A stretch of 64,000 nt of DNA from Streptomyces sp. CB02414 (GTDB lineage: Bacteria > Actinomycetota > Actinomycetes > Streptomycetales > Streptomycetaceae). The stretch covers positions 1 through 64,000 of the forward strand of contig NZ_LIPF01000018.1 in NCBI RefSeq assembly GCF_001905385.1. The letters are read 5' to 3'. The notes beneath the pieces are model-generated. The model did no database searches, was not told where the DNA came from, and was given only the letters and a program-made list of their open reading frames with translations. Numbering within the stretch: position 1 is the stretch's first letter; each line of letters opens with the position of its first letter. Positions 25,886 to 34,719 of this stretch are shown here, piece by piece. The position numbers and the translations under genes are program-made.

Positions 25886-26748
25886 AGCATCACTGGACCG
25901 CATTCACCGTCGCTCTCGGCTTCACCCTGACGGGCCACCTGCGAAACCGCCTGGCGATGGGCATGACCGTCTTCTTCATCCCCACCTGGATCTACGTGGT
26001 CCGCGCGACCGCCCTGGACAAGAGCATCACCTTCCACACCAGTGCACTCGGCACCGAAGTGACCGCTTCGATGAACCGCACGATCCAGATCTCCAGCGCT
26101 CTGCACGCCGTCACCGTCATCGCCGGCTTCATGATGTTCATGGCCACCTTCAGCGCCCGGGACATGGACCAGCGCCTGGTTCTCGCCGGCTACCCCCGCT
26201 CCCACCTGCTTGCCGCCAAGCTCGTCGCCCTGCTCCTGATCACCGCAGCCCTGACCTGCTACGCAACTGGCCTGCTGCTCCTGTCCTGGCCGCTGACCCA
26301 GCCATGGGCGGTCGCCGCCGCCATGTCAGCGGCGATCCTCGCGTACGGCGGGCTGGGCCTCATGGCCGGCTTCCTGCTGAGAGGCGAACTGGAAGGCTTC
26401 TTCGTCGTGGTCATGGCCACGCTGATCGACGTCGGCATGCAAAGCCCCGTCTCCAACCCCGCGGGAAACCAGACCGGCTTGACGGCCCTGCCGCTGTACG
26501 GCCCCGCCCAGGCAGCTCTTGCCTCCGCGTTCACCTCCACGCCTTCTCTCCCCTGCTCAGCCCGCGCCCTCACCTGGTTCATCGCCACCAGCGCCCTGGC
26601 CGCGGTCGTCTTCCTCCTGCGTACCCGGCACCATCACCGCCCCATGCCCTGCATCGAACCGGCCAGTACCCGCTCGAATGACGAGTGCCGGGCGGGAGCC
26701 GTCCCGCTGTCTCAGGAGACACCGCGAAGTCTGGCGAAGGACGGCTAG
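25882..26748 (+). CDS. ABC-2 type transporter permease
   Basis: A 288-residue membrane protein with about six transmembrane helices, for example MGMTVFFIPTWIYVV, AVTVIAGFMMFMATFS, LVALLLITAALTCYATGLLLL and AAAMSAAILAYGGLGLMAGFLL. It starts in a 4-base overlap with the ATPase gene, so the two make one transporter. The last 45 residues after the final helix (FLLRTRHHHRP onward) are hydrophilic and probably cytoplasmic. No lipoprotein or membrane-fusion partner is next to it. Confidence 0.88.
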   Translation: MKHHWTAFTVALGFTLTGHLRNRLAMGMTVFFIPTWIYVVRATALDKSITFHTSALGTEVTASMNRTIQISSALHAVTVIAGFMMFMATFSARDMDQRLVLAGYPRSHLLAAKLVALLLITAALTCYATGLLLLSWPLTQPWAVAAAMSAAILAYGGLGLMAGFLLRGELEGFFVVVMATLIDVGMQSPVSNPAGNQTGLTALPLYGPAQAALASAFTSTPSLPCSARALTWFIATSALAAVVFLLRTRHHHRPMPCIEPASTRSNDECRAGAVPLSQETPRSLAKDG

Positions 26749-26887
26749 CGAGCCCGACTCGCCTCGCAGCGAGCGGGACTGCGCGGGCGTAGTTGATCAG
26801 CCCGACGGAGCGCATGGCGCTGCGCAGGCGGTGATGGTGTGTGAGGCAAGCAATCGGGTGCTGAGGCTGCCCGGTGGGCGGCCCGGG

Positions 26888-27778
26888 TCAGGCGGGGCGG
26901 GCGGCCCAGACCGTGCGCTCGGTGCGTACGGCGAGGTCCTCGCGGTGCAGCAGGCTGGTCGGGCTGCTGGTGTCCAGGAGCTCGTCGAGTGCGGCGAGGT
27001 CCTCCGGGCTGAGAGCAGGGGCGGCGACGCTGCGGATGCGTTGCAGGACGCCGTAGGCGTAGCGGCCGATCGCTTCGCTGCGCGCCCCTTCGATATGGAC
27101 GGTGAGGGTGCGTTCGTCCTCGACGGTGAAGCCGGCGGCTGTCAGCATCGGGCCCCAGTCCGCGCCGCGGTGCGGTACGTGCCCGGCATGGAAGCTGCCG
27201 GTCGCGGCGTGGGCTCGCTCTTCGAGGCCGGGCCGGTTCTCCGGGGCGTGGGCGGGCAGGAAGCGGGGGACGCCTGCGAGCTCGACGACGGCGAAGAGGG
27301 CGCCAGGGGCGAGTAGTCCGCGGACGTTGCGCAGTGCGCTGTGGGGATGGGCCATGTGGTGCATGGAGGCCGAGGCCCACACCAGGTCCGGCCTGCCGAG
27401 GTCGGGCCAGTCGTCGTTGTCGAGGTCGGCTTGCACGGTCCGTACCCGTCCCTGGACACCGCGGGCGCACGCCTTCTCGCGCAGGAGCTGGAGGTGCTCG
27501 GCCGAGGTGTCGACGGCGGTGATGTGCGCGTCCGGGAATCGCTCGAGGAGCGCGAAGGTTCCCGCGCCGGTCCCGCAGCCCAGGTCCACTATCTGCCGCG
27601 GCTGCTCCTTCAGCGGCAGCCAGGCGGTAATGGACGCTGTGTGCTCGGCGAGCACCTCGGCGTCCAGGTCGAGGATCTCCGCCTGACCGCTGTCGCTGTG
27701 CTCGTGGCGGCCGTCATGACCATGGTCGGGCTGGTGACCGCTGTTGCCGTGGCGGGTGTGCTGATGCGTGTGGTGCAT
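26888..27778 (-). CDS. Methyltransferase with histidine-rich N-terminus
   Basis: A 296-residue class I SAM-dependent methyltransferase. Motif I is IVDLGCGTGAGTFAL, the acidic ribose contact is in ITAVDTSAEHL, and VWASASMHHMAHP and LLAPGALFAVVEL follow in the usual order, placing it near the UbiE/ubiquinone group. The first 30 residues are unusual: they start MHHTHQHTRHGNSGHQ and contain eleven histidines in all with Asp and Gly between them, like a metal-binding tail. ATG at 27778 has GGTGGA before it. A perfect 17-bp palindrome lies 41 bases upstream and could make expression metal- or ligand-dependent. The substrate is unknown. Confidence 0.85.
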   Translation of the reverse strand: MHHTHQHTRHGNSGHQPDHGHDGRHEHSDSGQAEILDLDAEVLAEHTASITAWLPLKEQPRQIVDLGCGTGAGTFALLERFPDAHITAVDTSAEHLQLLREKACARGVQGRVRTVQADLDNDDWPDLGRPDLVWASASMHHMAHPHSALRNVRGLLAPGALFAVVELAGVPRFLPAHAPENRPGLEERAHAATGSFHAGHVPHRGADWGPMLTAAGFTVEDERTLTVHIEGARSEAIGRYAYGVLQRIRSVAAPALSPEDLAALDELLDTSSPTSLLHREDLAVRTERTVWAARPA

Positions 27779-27818
27779 GGCTCCACCGTAGACCCGCCAT
27801 GCGCGGTCAGCACGCTCG

Positions 27819-27835
27819 CTTGCGTAATACGCAAG
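27819..27835. promoter_or_regulatory. 17-bp palindromic operator before the His-rich methyltransferase gene
   Basis: CTTGCGTAATACGCAAG has perfect 8-bp arms around a single central base. It lies 41 bases upstream of the methyltransferase ATG and near the 3' end of the XRE-cupin gene. The symmetry suits a dimeric repressor. I cannot name the protein. Confidence 0.6.
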
Positions 27836-27909
27836 AAGGTGGCTTGGTGTACTGCCCGCGACGCAACATCGCCCACCGTGCGAGAGGTCTTCAGCTCGAC
27901 TGCGACCCA

Positions 27910-28533
27910 CTATGCGCAGAAGCCCTGGGTGCCTCCGCTGTCGGTTGCGGAGGCGTCGGAGCCGGCGTCCTTCTGGTGGCCGCGGCGGGCGTCGCGGTCG
28001 AAGATGCCCATGATCTCGCAGGGGCCGCCCTCGGCGCCGATGGCGTGCGGCATCATGGTGGGGAACTCGGCGGCCTGGTTGGTCTCGACGCGGAAGCGCC
28101 GGCCGCCCAGCATGAGGATGGCGGTACCGGACAGCACCACCACCCATTCGTGGCCGGGGTGAGCGCGCATGCGGGCAGGGTTGTCGGGCGGCGGGTCGGT
28201 CATCCGCTGACGCATCACGCTCATGCCGGGGTCGCCCTTCATGGGCCAGCGCATCACCCCGTGGGCGCCGTCGATCATCGGGCTGATGACGACGTCGTCG
28301 GCGGCGTTCTCCACGAGCTGGTCCAAGGTGGTGTCCAGGGCGCGGGCGAGGGTGACCAACTGGTCCAGGGCGAGGCGGCGCTGACCGTTCTCGATGCGGC
28401 TCAGCGAGGACTGGCTGAGGTTGGCCCGGCCCGCCAGTTCCTCCAGCGACCAGCCCTGTGCGACGCGCAGCGCGCGGATCCGTTTGCGTACGAGGCTGTC
28501 CAGCTGCCCATCTTCTTGCGTCATAGGCAACAT
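27910..28533 (-). CDS. XRE-family regulator with C-terminal cupin
   Basis: A 207-residue transcription factor. The N-terminal XRE helix-turn-helix reads WSLEELAGRANLSQSSLSRIE, followed by NGQRRLALDQLVTLARAL. The C-terminal half is a cupin (HPGHEWVVVLSGTAILML, EFPTMMPHAIGAEG) that binds a small ligand or metal. Such proteins usually control an adjacent metabolic or efflux gene. Starts at 28533 (MLP) and 28524 (MTQ) are both possible. A CATGCT...AGCATG dyad (28531-28555) overlaps this region. It diverges from the flavoprotein gene at 28617, the likely target along with the MFS pump that follows. Confidence 0.88.
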   Translation of the reverse strand: MLPMTQEDGQLDSLVRKRIRALRVAQGWSLEELAGRANLSQSSLSRIENGQRRLALDQLVTLARALDTTLDQLVENAADDVVISPMIDGAHGVMRWPMKGDPGMSVMRQRMTDPPPDNPARMRAHPGHEWVVVLSGTAILMLGGRRFRVETNQAAEFPTMMPHAIGAEGGPCEIMGIFDRDARRGHQKDAGSDASATDSGGTQGFCA

Positions 28534-28616
28534 GCTATGCCATACATGCAGCATGCCCTTAGCGTCGAATGCAGATGGCCCAGTACAGGGGGTCAGGTAC
28601 GACGAAAGGGCGCGAC

Positions 28617-29624
28617 ATGTCTGCGCAGACCTCCCAATACGAAAGCGACCCACTGCCCACCGAAATCGTCGACGTCGTGGTGGTCGGCGGCGGCGCAGCG
28701 GGCCTGAACGGCGCCCTGATGCTGGCCCGCTCGCGCCGCTCGGTCGTCGTCATCGACAGCGGCGACCCGCGGAACGCACCCGCAACAGCCATGCACGGCT
28801 CCATCGTCCTGGACGGTGCCCCTCCGACCGAGATCCTCAGGCGCGGACGCGAACAGGTACGCGAGTACGGCGGTCAGGTCGTCTTCGGGGAGGTGGCCGC
28901 AGCCGAACCCGCCGCACCCACGGCCGACGGTGACCTGCGCTTCAGCGTCACTCTGGCCGACGGCCGCACGCTGACGGCGCGCCGGGTGCTGGTAGCCACC
29001 GGCCTGCGCGACGTGCTGCCCGAGGTGCCCGGCCTGGCCGAGCACTGGGGCCACAGCGTGGTGCACTGCCCCTACTGCCACGGCTGGGAGGTACGCGACG
29101 AGCCCATCGGCATCATCGCCACCGGTCCTGCCTCCATCCACCACGCCTGGCTGTTTCGTCAGTTGACGGATGACCTCGTCTACTTCACCCGCGGCACCGA
29201 TCTGAACCCGGAGACTCGTGCCCGCTTCGCCGCCCGGAACATCCGCATCATCGAAACCGACGTCAGGGAGATCGTCAATGACGACGGCGGAGCCCTCGCG
29301 GGCGTCCGCCTGACCGACGACACCTTCGTCGAACGGCGGGTCCTGGCCGTCGCCACCCGGATGCAGGCCCGTACCGAGGGCCTGGACGGGCTGAAGCTGC
29401 CCATGGAGGACCTGCCCGACAACATGGGCCGCCGCCTCGCCTCCGACATCGCCGGCACCACCGGGATCCCGGGCGTGTGGGTGGCCGGCAACGCCACCGA
29501 CCTCGCCGCGCAGGTCGGCGCCTCCGCTGCGGCCGGTGCCCTGGCCGGCTCCCACATGAACGCGATGCTGGCCACCGCGGACACCGACGCCGCGCTCGCC
29601 GTCGCGCAGAGGACCACCGGCTGA
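28617..29624 (+). CDS. Thioredoxin reductase-like FAD/NAD(P) oxidoreductase
   Basis: A 335-residue two-dinucleotide-fold flavoprotein. The FAD motif is VVVVGGGAAGLNGALMLAR, the redox-active pair is in VVHCPYCHGWEV (CxxC) and the C-terminal FAD contact is GVWVAGNATDL. The usual NADPH motif GxGxxA is weak here (IGIIATGPASIHHAW), so the electron donor is uncertain. Proteins of this shape next to XRE-cupin regulators often act on small dithiols or quinones rather than thioredoxin. The ATG at 28617 follows GAAAGGG. It is followed by an MFS exporter, so oxidation and export of one compound is plausible. Confidence 0.87.
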   Translation: MSAQTSQYESDPLPTEIVDVVVVGGGAAGLNGALMLARSRRSVVVIDSGDPRNAPATAMHGSIVLDGAPPTEILRRGREQVREYGGQVVFGEVAAAEPAAPTADGDLRFSVTLADGRTLTARRVLVATGLRDVLPEVPGLAEHWGHSVVHCPYCHGWEVRDEPIGIIATGPASIHHAWLFRQLTDDLVYFTRGTDLNPETRARFAARNIRIIETDVREIVNDDGGALAGVRLTDDTFVERRVLAVATRMQARTEGLDGLKLPMEDLPDNMGRRLASDIAGTTGIPGVWVAGNATDLAAQVGASAAAGALAGSHMNAMLATADTDAALAVAQRTTG

Positions 29625-29753
29625 CGCAAGTCGCTGCCGGACTTCCGCGCGGCCGCCACTCAGCGGTCCGCGCGCTGAGCATCTCCCGTCTCACCGACCT
29701 GGCGCCCGGCCCTGTACCGGCGCTGGTTCCGCCTGCCCTTACGGAAGGAAACC

Positions 29754-31367
29754 ATGAACACCAATCAGCCCCCTCAAGCGGCGACCGCGCCGGAAGACGG
29801 CGGGGGCGCGCTGGGCGCGCGTCAGCTGCGCGCGATCCTGGTCACCGTCTCCATCGCTCTGATGGCCGTCATCGCCTCCGTGACCGGGCTGAATGTCGCC
29901 CAGACCCACATGGCCGTCGAGTTCGGCGCCTCACAGAACACCGTCCTGTGGATCATCAACGTCTACACTCTCGCCCTGGCCGCGCTCCTGCTGCCGCTCG
30001 GCGCCATCGGCGACCGCCTTGGCCGCAAGCCCATGCTGATCACCGGCCTGGTCGTCTTCGGCGCCGCCAGCGTCGTCGCGGGACTCGCTCCGTCGGCCGG
30101 GGTGATGATCGTCGCGCGGGTGGCCGCGGGTATCAGCGCCGCGATCATCATGCCGATCACCCTCGCCGTCATCACCTCTACCTTCCCCGAGAAGGAGCGC
30201 GGCAAGGCGATCGGTGTCTGGACCGGCGTCGCCGGAGGCGGCGGCATCCTCGGCATGTTCCTCTCCGCACTGCTGGTCGACGTCGCCGACTGGCGCTGGC
30301 TGTTCGTGCTGCCCGTCGTCCTGGCCGTCGTCGCGCTGGCGATGACACTGAAGTCGGTGCCCAACTCCCGCGAACACTCCGCCCACTCCTTCGACACCAT
30401 CGGTGCCCTGGTCTCCACCATCGCAGTGACCGGTCTCATCTTCATCCTCCAGGAAGGCCCCGAGCGCGGCTGGACCGCCCCGGTCACCCTGGTCGGCCTG
30501 ACCGTCGGCGTCGTCGCCGCCATAGCCTTCGTCGCCTGGGAACTGCACCGCCGCGACGCCTCGTTGCTCGACGTGCGCCTGTTCCGCGAGCGCGGTTTGG
30601 CCGGCGGCTCGATCACCCTGCTGGTCGTCTTCGGCGTCCAGGCCGGCATCAACGTCGTCCTCTTCCCGTTCTTCCAGGCCGTACTCGGCTGGTCCGGGCT
30701 GCTGTCCACCGTGGCGATGATGCCGATGGCCGTCATGATGATGATGGCCTCGGGCCTGGCTCCCAAGATGGCCGCCCGGATCGGCGCCCGCGCCACCATG
30801 ACGGTGGGCGTCGCCCTGGCCACCCTCGGCCTGGCACTGATGGCGTTGTTCGTCTCCGTCGACGGTGGCTACCTGTCGATCCTGGCCGGCTTGCTCGCCA
30901 TGGGCATCGGCATGGGTCTGTCGATGACACCTTCCACCGAGGCGATCACCAGCTCCCTGCCCCGCGCCAAACAGGGGGTCGCCTCCGCGCTCAACGACGT
31001 CACCCGCGAGTTCGGCACCGCCCTCGGTATCGCGATGCTCGGCGCGCTCCTGGCCAACGGCTACCGCAGCGCCATCGACGGCAAGCTCGACGGCATCCCC
31101 GACGAGGCCGCGGACACCGCACGCGAAGGCATCGCCAACGCCGTCGAGGTCGCGCCCGCGGCCGGAAGCCACACGCAGGACCTCATCCATGCCGCGCAGC
31201 AGTCGTTCGTCGACGGCTGGCAGCAGTCCATGTGGGTCGGCGCCGCCGTCATGGCCGTGCCGCTCGGCTACGTCGCCCTGCGCGGCCCGAACAGCACCGC
31301 ACCACTCCCGCCGGACCCCGAGCCGGTACCCGGGCCGGGGGCCGGGGACAGGATTGCCGCTCGCTGA
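29754..31367 (+). CDS. MFS drug transporter, 14-helix (EmrB/QacA) type
   Basis: A 537-residue drug/H+ antiporter of the DHA2 family with about 14 membrane helices. The motif between helices 2 and 3 is LGAIGDRLGRKPML. Helix 5 carries the antiporter motif in the form GVAGGGGILGMFLS. The long C-terminal tail is Pro/Glu-rich. ATG at 29754 has a GGAAGGA site. It follows the flavoprotein gene by 129 bases on the same strand and ends at a strong hairpin. Efflux of a hydrophobic compound under XRE-cupin control is the simplest reading. Confidence 0.92.
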   Translation: MNTNQPPQAATAPEDGGGALGARQLRAILVTVSIALMAVIASVTGLNVAQTHMAVEFGASQNTVLWIINVYTLALAALLLPLGAIGDRLGRKPMLITGLVVFGAASVVAGLAPSAGVMIVARVAAGISAAIIMPITLAVITSTFPEKERGKAIGVWTGVAGGGGILGMFLSALLVDVADWRWLFVLPVVLAVVALAMTLKSVPNSREHSAHSFDTIGALVSTIAVTGLIFILQEGPERGWTAPVTLVGLTVGVVAAIAFVAWELHRRDASLLDVRLFRERGLAGGSITLLVVFGVQAGINVVLFPFFQAVLGWSGLLSTVAMMPMAVMMMMASGLAPKMAARIGARATMTVGVALATLGLALMALFVSVDGGYLSILAGLLAMGIGMGLSMTPSTEAITSSLPRAKQGVASALNDVTREFGTALGIAMLGALLANGYRSAIDGKLDGIPDEAADTAREGIANAVEVAPAAGSHTQDLIHAAQQSFVDGWQQSMWVGAAVMAVPLGYVALRGPNSTAPLPPDPEPVPGPGAGDRIAAR

Positions 31368-31382
31368 CCTCGCAGGAGCCCC

Positions 31383-31411
31383 GTGCGGACGGACCACGAC
31401 GCCGTCCGCAC
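31383..31411 (+). terminator. Hairpin terminator after the MFS gene
   Basis: GTGCGGACGG and CCGTCCGCAC form perfect 10-bp arms around a 9-base loop, starting 15 bases after the transporter stop codon. The stem is GC-rich with no T-run, as expected for Streptomyces. Confidence 0.7.
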
Positions 31412-31536
31412 GTCAGCCGGCGGTCGGGCGCACCGCGACCTTGCTGTGTGCCCGACCGGTGCTGAGCGGGGACGGCCGCCATGGTGCCCGCCGTGGCCTT
31501 GAGGGAGCCGGCCTGTTCCACGCAGTGCTCGTGCCC

Positions 31537-31645
31537 TCAACCGTCGAGTTGGCCGGGGCGGACCAACCCGTATTCATAGGCCGTCACCACGACCTGTGAC
31601 CTGTCGCGCGCGCCGTGAGACACGCCAAGAAAGCAGCGACAAACA
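31537..31645 (-). pseudogene. C-terminal remnant of a LuxR/NarL-type regulator
   Basis: The minus-strand frame ends with GARDRSQVVVTAYEYGLVRPG, the typical last 20 residues of a NarL-family DNA-binding domain (normally 'GARDRAQAVVFAYESGLVRP'). The preceding VCRCFLGVSH resembles a damaged 'HVSRILAKL' helix. Nothing upstream looks like a receiver domain or the rest of the helix-turn-helix. Only a tail remains, next to another truncated gene, pointing to a deletion junction here. Confidence 0.5.
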
Positions 31646-31803
31646 TCGTGCGACTCGCAGGCGATGCGCAGCCGTTCCTGCGTGGCCCGCAGCCCGCCAG
31701 GCAGACGCCGAAGCAGCCACCAGTACACCGTCCCGCGGCAGTTCCTGACGTGCATCGACCCAGGTCGACAGTCGAGCGCTCGGTCGAGGAGCGGAATGAC
31801 CTC

Positions 31804-32178
31804 GGCGACCTCGATTCCGCGGACTCCGCCTGCCGGTTCATGGCTGCCAACGCCGAGTTGTCGGTCCTCTCGGTCGACTACCGCCTCGCTCCGGAGAATC
31901 CCTTCCCCGCAGGCGTCGAGGACGCCGTGGCGGCCTTCCGCTACGCCGTCGACAACGCGGCCCTCCTGGACGTGGACCCGAGCGCGATCGGCGTCGGCGG
32001 CGAGAGCGCCGGCGGCAACCTCGCCGCGGTGGTCTCGCAGATCACGCACACCGAGGAGGGCCCCGCGCCGGCGTTCCAGCTCATGTTCTTCCCGGTGACG
32101 GGCACCTTCCTGCCGGAGTCGAGGATCGCGCGTCGCCTGCTCACGGAGCGGGTCGCCGCGGCGAACCCTCCCGAGTGA
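31804..32178 (+). pseudogene. Truncated HSL-type alpha/beta-hydrolase (esterase)
   Basis: About 120 residues of a hormone-sensitive-lipase-like esterase remain. LSVDYRLAPENPFPAGVEDA and the nucleophile elbow VGGESAGGNLAA are intact and characteristic. The oxyanion HGGG segment that should precede DLDSADSACRFMA is missing, and so are the acid and histidine that should follow FQLMFFPVTGTF. The reading frame stops at 32178. With both ends lost it cannot be an active esterase. The upstream junction adjoins the LuxR remnant. Confidence 0.75.
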
Positions 32179-32228
32179 CCGGCCCGGTGAACAGGACGCG
32201 GCGGAGCCCGGCGACGGAGACGAGGCCC

Positions 32229-32250
32229 GCCCGGCGGTGTCGCGCCGGGC
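32229..32250. terminator. Hairpin downstream of the esterase remnant
   Basis: GCCCGGCG and CGCCGGGC make perfect 8-bp arms with a 6-base loop. It lies 50 bases after the esterase stop and before the glycoside hydrolase promoter, which it would insulate. Confidence 0.5.
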
Positions 32251-32365
32251 AGGCGGTTGAGGTGCGGTGGCTGCCGACCGGGTGCTCAGCCCGTCCCCGT
32301 ACCGGACGACGATGGTGACGGCAGCGCCGCGTATTGACGCCCGTCCGGCGCGCGGCGACCATTCT

Positions 32366-32377
32366 GAGAGCGCTCTC
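32366..32377. promoter_or_regulatory. LacI-family operator before the GH43-like gene
   Basis: GAGAGCGCTCTC is a perfect palindrome with the central AGCGCT typical of LacI-family repressors of sugar-use genes in Streptomyces (CebR and relatives bind GGGAGCGCTCCC-like sites). It lies about 30 bases before the hydrolase start, where it would block transcription until a sugar signal is present. Confidence 0.7.
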
Positions 32378-32405
32378 TGACGTGAACATGATCAGGAGGC
32401 ATGCG

Positions 32406-33515
32406 ATGTTTCTTTCTCGACGACGGCTTGTCGGCCTCGTACCGCTCGGTCTCGCCGGAGCGCTCGTCGTAGGGCAGGCGATGGCCCCTGCCGGTCCCGC
32501 GCACGCGGCGACCGCGGCCGCGGACGGCCTGTCCTCCGCCGGCGGCAACACCGGTCTGGGAGGCGCCGACCCGAGCGTCATCAAGGTCGGGGGCCTGTAC
32601 GTCAGCGCCAAGTCCGTGGACGGCGGCATCGCCGTACGGTCGGCCACGACCCTGGAGGGCGTCGCCAAGGCCCCCAAGCGGCAGGTGTGGCGTGACACGG
32701 GTGGGCTCGGCGAGGTCTGGGCGCCGGAGATCGTGCACCACGACGGCCAGTACCGCATCTACTTCGCCGCGGGCCGCGGCGCCGCCCACCGGATGTACCA
32801 CATCGGCTCGCCCCATCCGGACACCGGCTACTCCGCCGCCGTCAAGGTGGCGCTGCCCGGGGACAAGTGGGCGATCGACGGGGTGCCTTTCACCTTCGGC
32901 GGCCAGCGCTGGTTCGTGTGGTCCGGCTGGTCCGGGGACACCAACGTCGAACAGAACCTGTACATAGCGCGGATGAGCGGTCCGACCGCGACCACGGGCG
33001 GCCGCCACATCATCTCGCAGCCCCGTGAACCGTGGGAGCGGGTGGTCGGCAACCCCTACATCAACGAGGCGCCGCAGCCGGTCGTGGACCCGAGCGGCCG
33101 TCTGCACGTCGTCTACTCCGCCAACGGCAGCTGGAGCAGCAAGTACTGCATCGCCGACCTGCGTCTGCGGGCGGGCGGCGACCCGACGTACGTGTGGGAC
33201 TGGTACAAGAGCAACGGTTGCCTGTTCGGGTCGCACGCGCCGTCGATGATGGCGGGGTGGCACACCACGGTGAACGTCGATGGTCCGGGGCACCACACGT
33301 TCGTCCTGCCGCGAGGTGACGTCGGTGCCGCCCCTCCCTCGGGCAACCGGTTCCCGACCATGTTCCACGCGGTCGAGAAGGGGACCCCGTACTCGTGGTC
33401 CAACCGCCACTGGTACACGGGTACCGCCGTCTGGTGGGGCAACACGACCTACCGCCGGGCCAACGTGCCCGGCGCCAACACCGACGTGGGTTTCGGTCTG
33501 AAGTTCTTCGAGTGA
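32406..33515 (+). CDS. Secreted GH43-like glycoside hydrolase
   Basis: A 369-residue exported enzyme. The N-terminus (FLSRRRLVGLVPLG, then a hydrophobic stretch ending GPAHAA) is a signal peptide, and the SRRRLVG start resembles a Tat signal. The mature part has the five-bladed propeller signs of GH43/GH32: GGADPSVIKVGGLYVSAKS near the first acid, GEVWAPEIVHHDGQYRIYF for the 'WAPEI' blade, and NEAPQPVVDPSGRLHVVYS, whose Glu would be the acid. These enzymes cut arabinose or xylose side chains from plant polymers. ATG at 32406 follows AGGAGG. The LacI-type palindrome just upstream fits sugar control. It converges with a cellulase gene. Confidence 0.8.
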   Translation: MFLSRRRLVGLVPLGLAGALVVGQAMAPAGPAHAATAAADGLSSAGGNTGLGGADPSVIKVGGLYVSAKSVDGGIAVRSATTLEGVAKAPKRQVWRDTGGLGEVWAPEIVHHDGQYRIYFAAGRGAAHRMYHIGSPHPDTGYSAAVKVALPGDKWAIDGVPFTFGGQRWFVWSGWSGDTNVEQNLYIARMSGPTATTGGRHIISQPREPWERVVGNPYINEAPQPVVDPSGRLHVVYSANGSWSSKYCIADLRLRAGGDPTYVWDWYKSNGCLFGSHAPSMMAGWHTTVNVDGPGHHTFVLPRGDVGAAPPSGNRFPTMFHAVEKGTPYSWSNRHWYTGTAVWWGNTTYRRANVPGANTDVGFGLKFFE

Positions 33516-33542
33516 CCGCGGCGCAGGCCCGGCCGGGCGAGC

Positions 33543-33590
33543 GGCGTGGGGACGTGACGCGTCCGAGGGGCGGGTCCGCGCGCCCACGCC
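33543..33590. terminator. Inverted repeat between convergent hydrolase genes
   Basis: GGCGTGGG and CCCACGCC are 8-bp arms 32 bases apart, followed by GTCTTTGTC, between the GH43-like and GH5 genes that end at 33515 and 33625. A long-loop bidirectional terminator is possible. Confidence 0.35.
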
Positions 33591-33624
33591 GTCTTTGTCA
33601 CCCGGCCGTGCGACGTGACGCGGC

Positions 33625-34686
33625 TCAGCCGAAGTCGTCGGGGGACCTGACGCGGTCGCGGATCCAGACGCCGGCCGGCTTCAGGGACGAGGTGCCCGCC
33701 CAGGGGCCGTTGCTGTCGCAGGTCCCCGTCCTGAAGACGGCCCCGGAACGGTGGTCGTCGGAGAAGTTCCAGTTGACCCAGCTGATCTTCTCGCTCGCCA
33801 TGAGGTCGAGGTAGCGCTGGGACATCGCGAAGTCGTTGCTCCCTTCTCCGGCGTAGTTCTGGGTGCCGAACTCGGTGACGAAGACCGGGAGGGCGTCGGC
33901 GGCCCGGGCGAGCGTCGCCAGGTACTCCTCGCGGTGCGAGTCCGCGTAGAAGTGGAAGGTGTACATGATGTTGCCGGCCCTGACGGGGTTGCGCACCACT
34001 TCGGACTCGTCGGCGCCCTCGGAGACGCCGAACGACGACCAGGCGCGGGTGCCGACCAGCACGGGCGCGTTCGAGTCGATCGCGCGGATGGTCGGGATGA
34101 GCTGTTCCGCGTAGCTCTTGATGCGCGACCAGCTCACTCCGCTGGGCTCGTTCGCGATCTCGTAGATGATGTTGTTCTTGTCCTTGTTCCGCCTGGCGAT
34201 CTCGGAGAAGAACTGCCGGGCCTTGCCCAGGTTGGCGTGAGGATCGCCCGGCGTGAGCATGTGCCAGTCGACGATCACGTACATGCCCCTGGCGGTCGCC
34301 TGCTGGATCAGCGAGTCCGCGAGGTCGGTGAAGTGCCGCGGGTTCGTCTCGTAGCCGCCCTCCTGCGCGTAGGTCGAGACGCGCAGGACGTCGGCCTTCC
34401 AGTCGTGGGCCAGGGCGTCGAGGGACCCGCTGGTCAGACAGTGCGGATACCACTGGGTTCCGTGGGTGCTCATGCCCCGCAGCTGGACCTGTTCGCCGTG
34501 GCTGTTGCAGAGCTTCTTGCCGCAGACCGCCAGCTGGCCGTTGAGGCCCACCGGTGTACCGGCGGCCCGGTCGGTTCCCGACGGCGCCGCAGCCGAGGCC
34601 GGGACCGCGCCCGCGCACAGGAGGAGGGCACTGCCGAACGTGGCGAGTGCGCTGGTGAGCCGCAGCCGCTTGCGTCGCTTACTCAT
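33625..34686 (-). CDS. Secreted GH5 endoglucanase (cellulase)
   Basis: A 353-residue secreted glycoside hydrolase family 5 enzyme that cuts beta-1,4-glucan. A signal peptide (KRRKRLRL, hydrophobic core, then AVPASAAA) precedes the barrel. Conserved elements appear in order: LRGMSTHGTQWYP, VIVDWHMLTPGDP, the acid/base in YEIANEPSG, and the nucleophile in VFVTEFGTQNY. WVNWNFSDD closes the active site. There is no cellulose-binding domain, so it acts on soluble or exposed chains. ATG at 34686. A 15-bp palindrome lies 34-48 bases upstream and is probably its operator. It pairs with the GH43-like gene as a small plant-polymer unit. Confidence 0.92.
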   Translation of the reverse strand: MSKRRKRLRLTSALATFGSALLLCAGAVPASAAAPSGTDRAAGTPVGLNGQLAVCGKKLCNSHGEQVQLRGMSTHGTQWYPHCLTSGSLDALAHDWKADVLRVSTYAQEGGYETNPRHFTDLADSLIQQATARGMYVIVDWHMLTPGDPHANLGKARQFFSEIARRNKDKNNIIYEIANEPSGVSWSRIKSYAEQLIPTIRAIDSNAPVLVGTRAWSSFGVSEGADESEVVRNPVRAGNIMYTFHFYADSHREEYLATLARAADALPVFVTEFGTQNYAGEGSNDFAMSQRYLDLMASEKISWVNWNFSDDHRSGAVFRTGTCDSNGPWAGTSSLKPAGVWIRDRVRSPDDFG

Positions 34687-34719
34687 GTGGACCCCGATCA
34701 GTAGTGTGCCGAGATCTGA

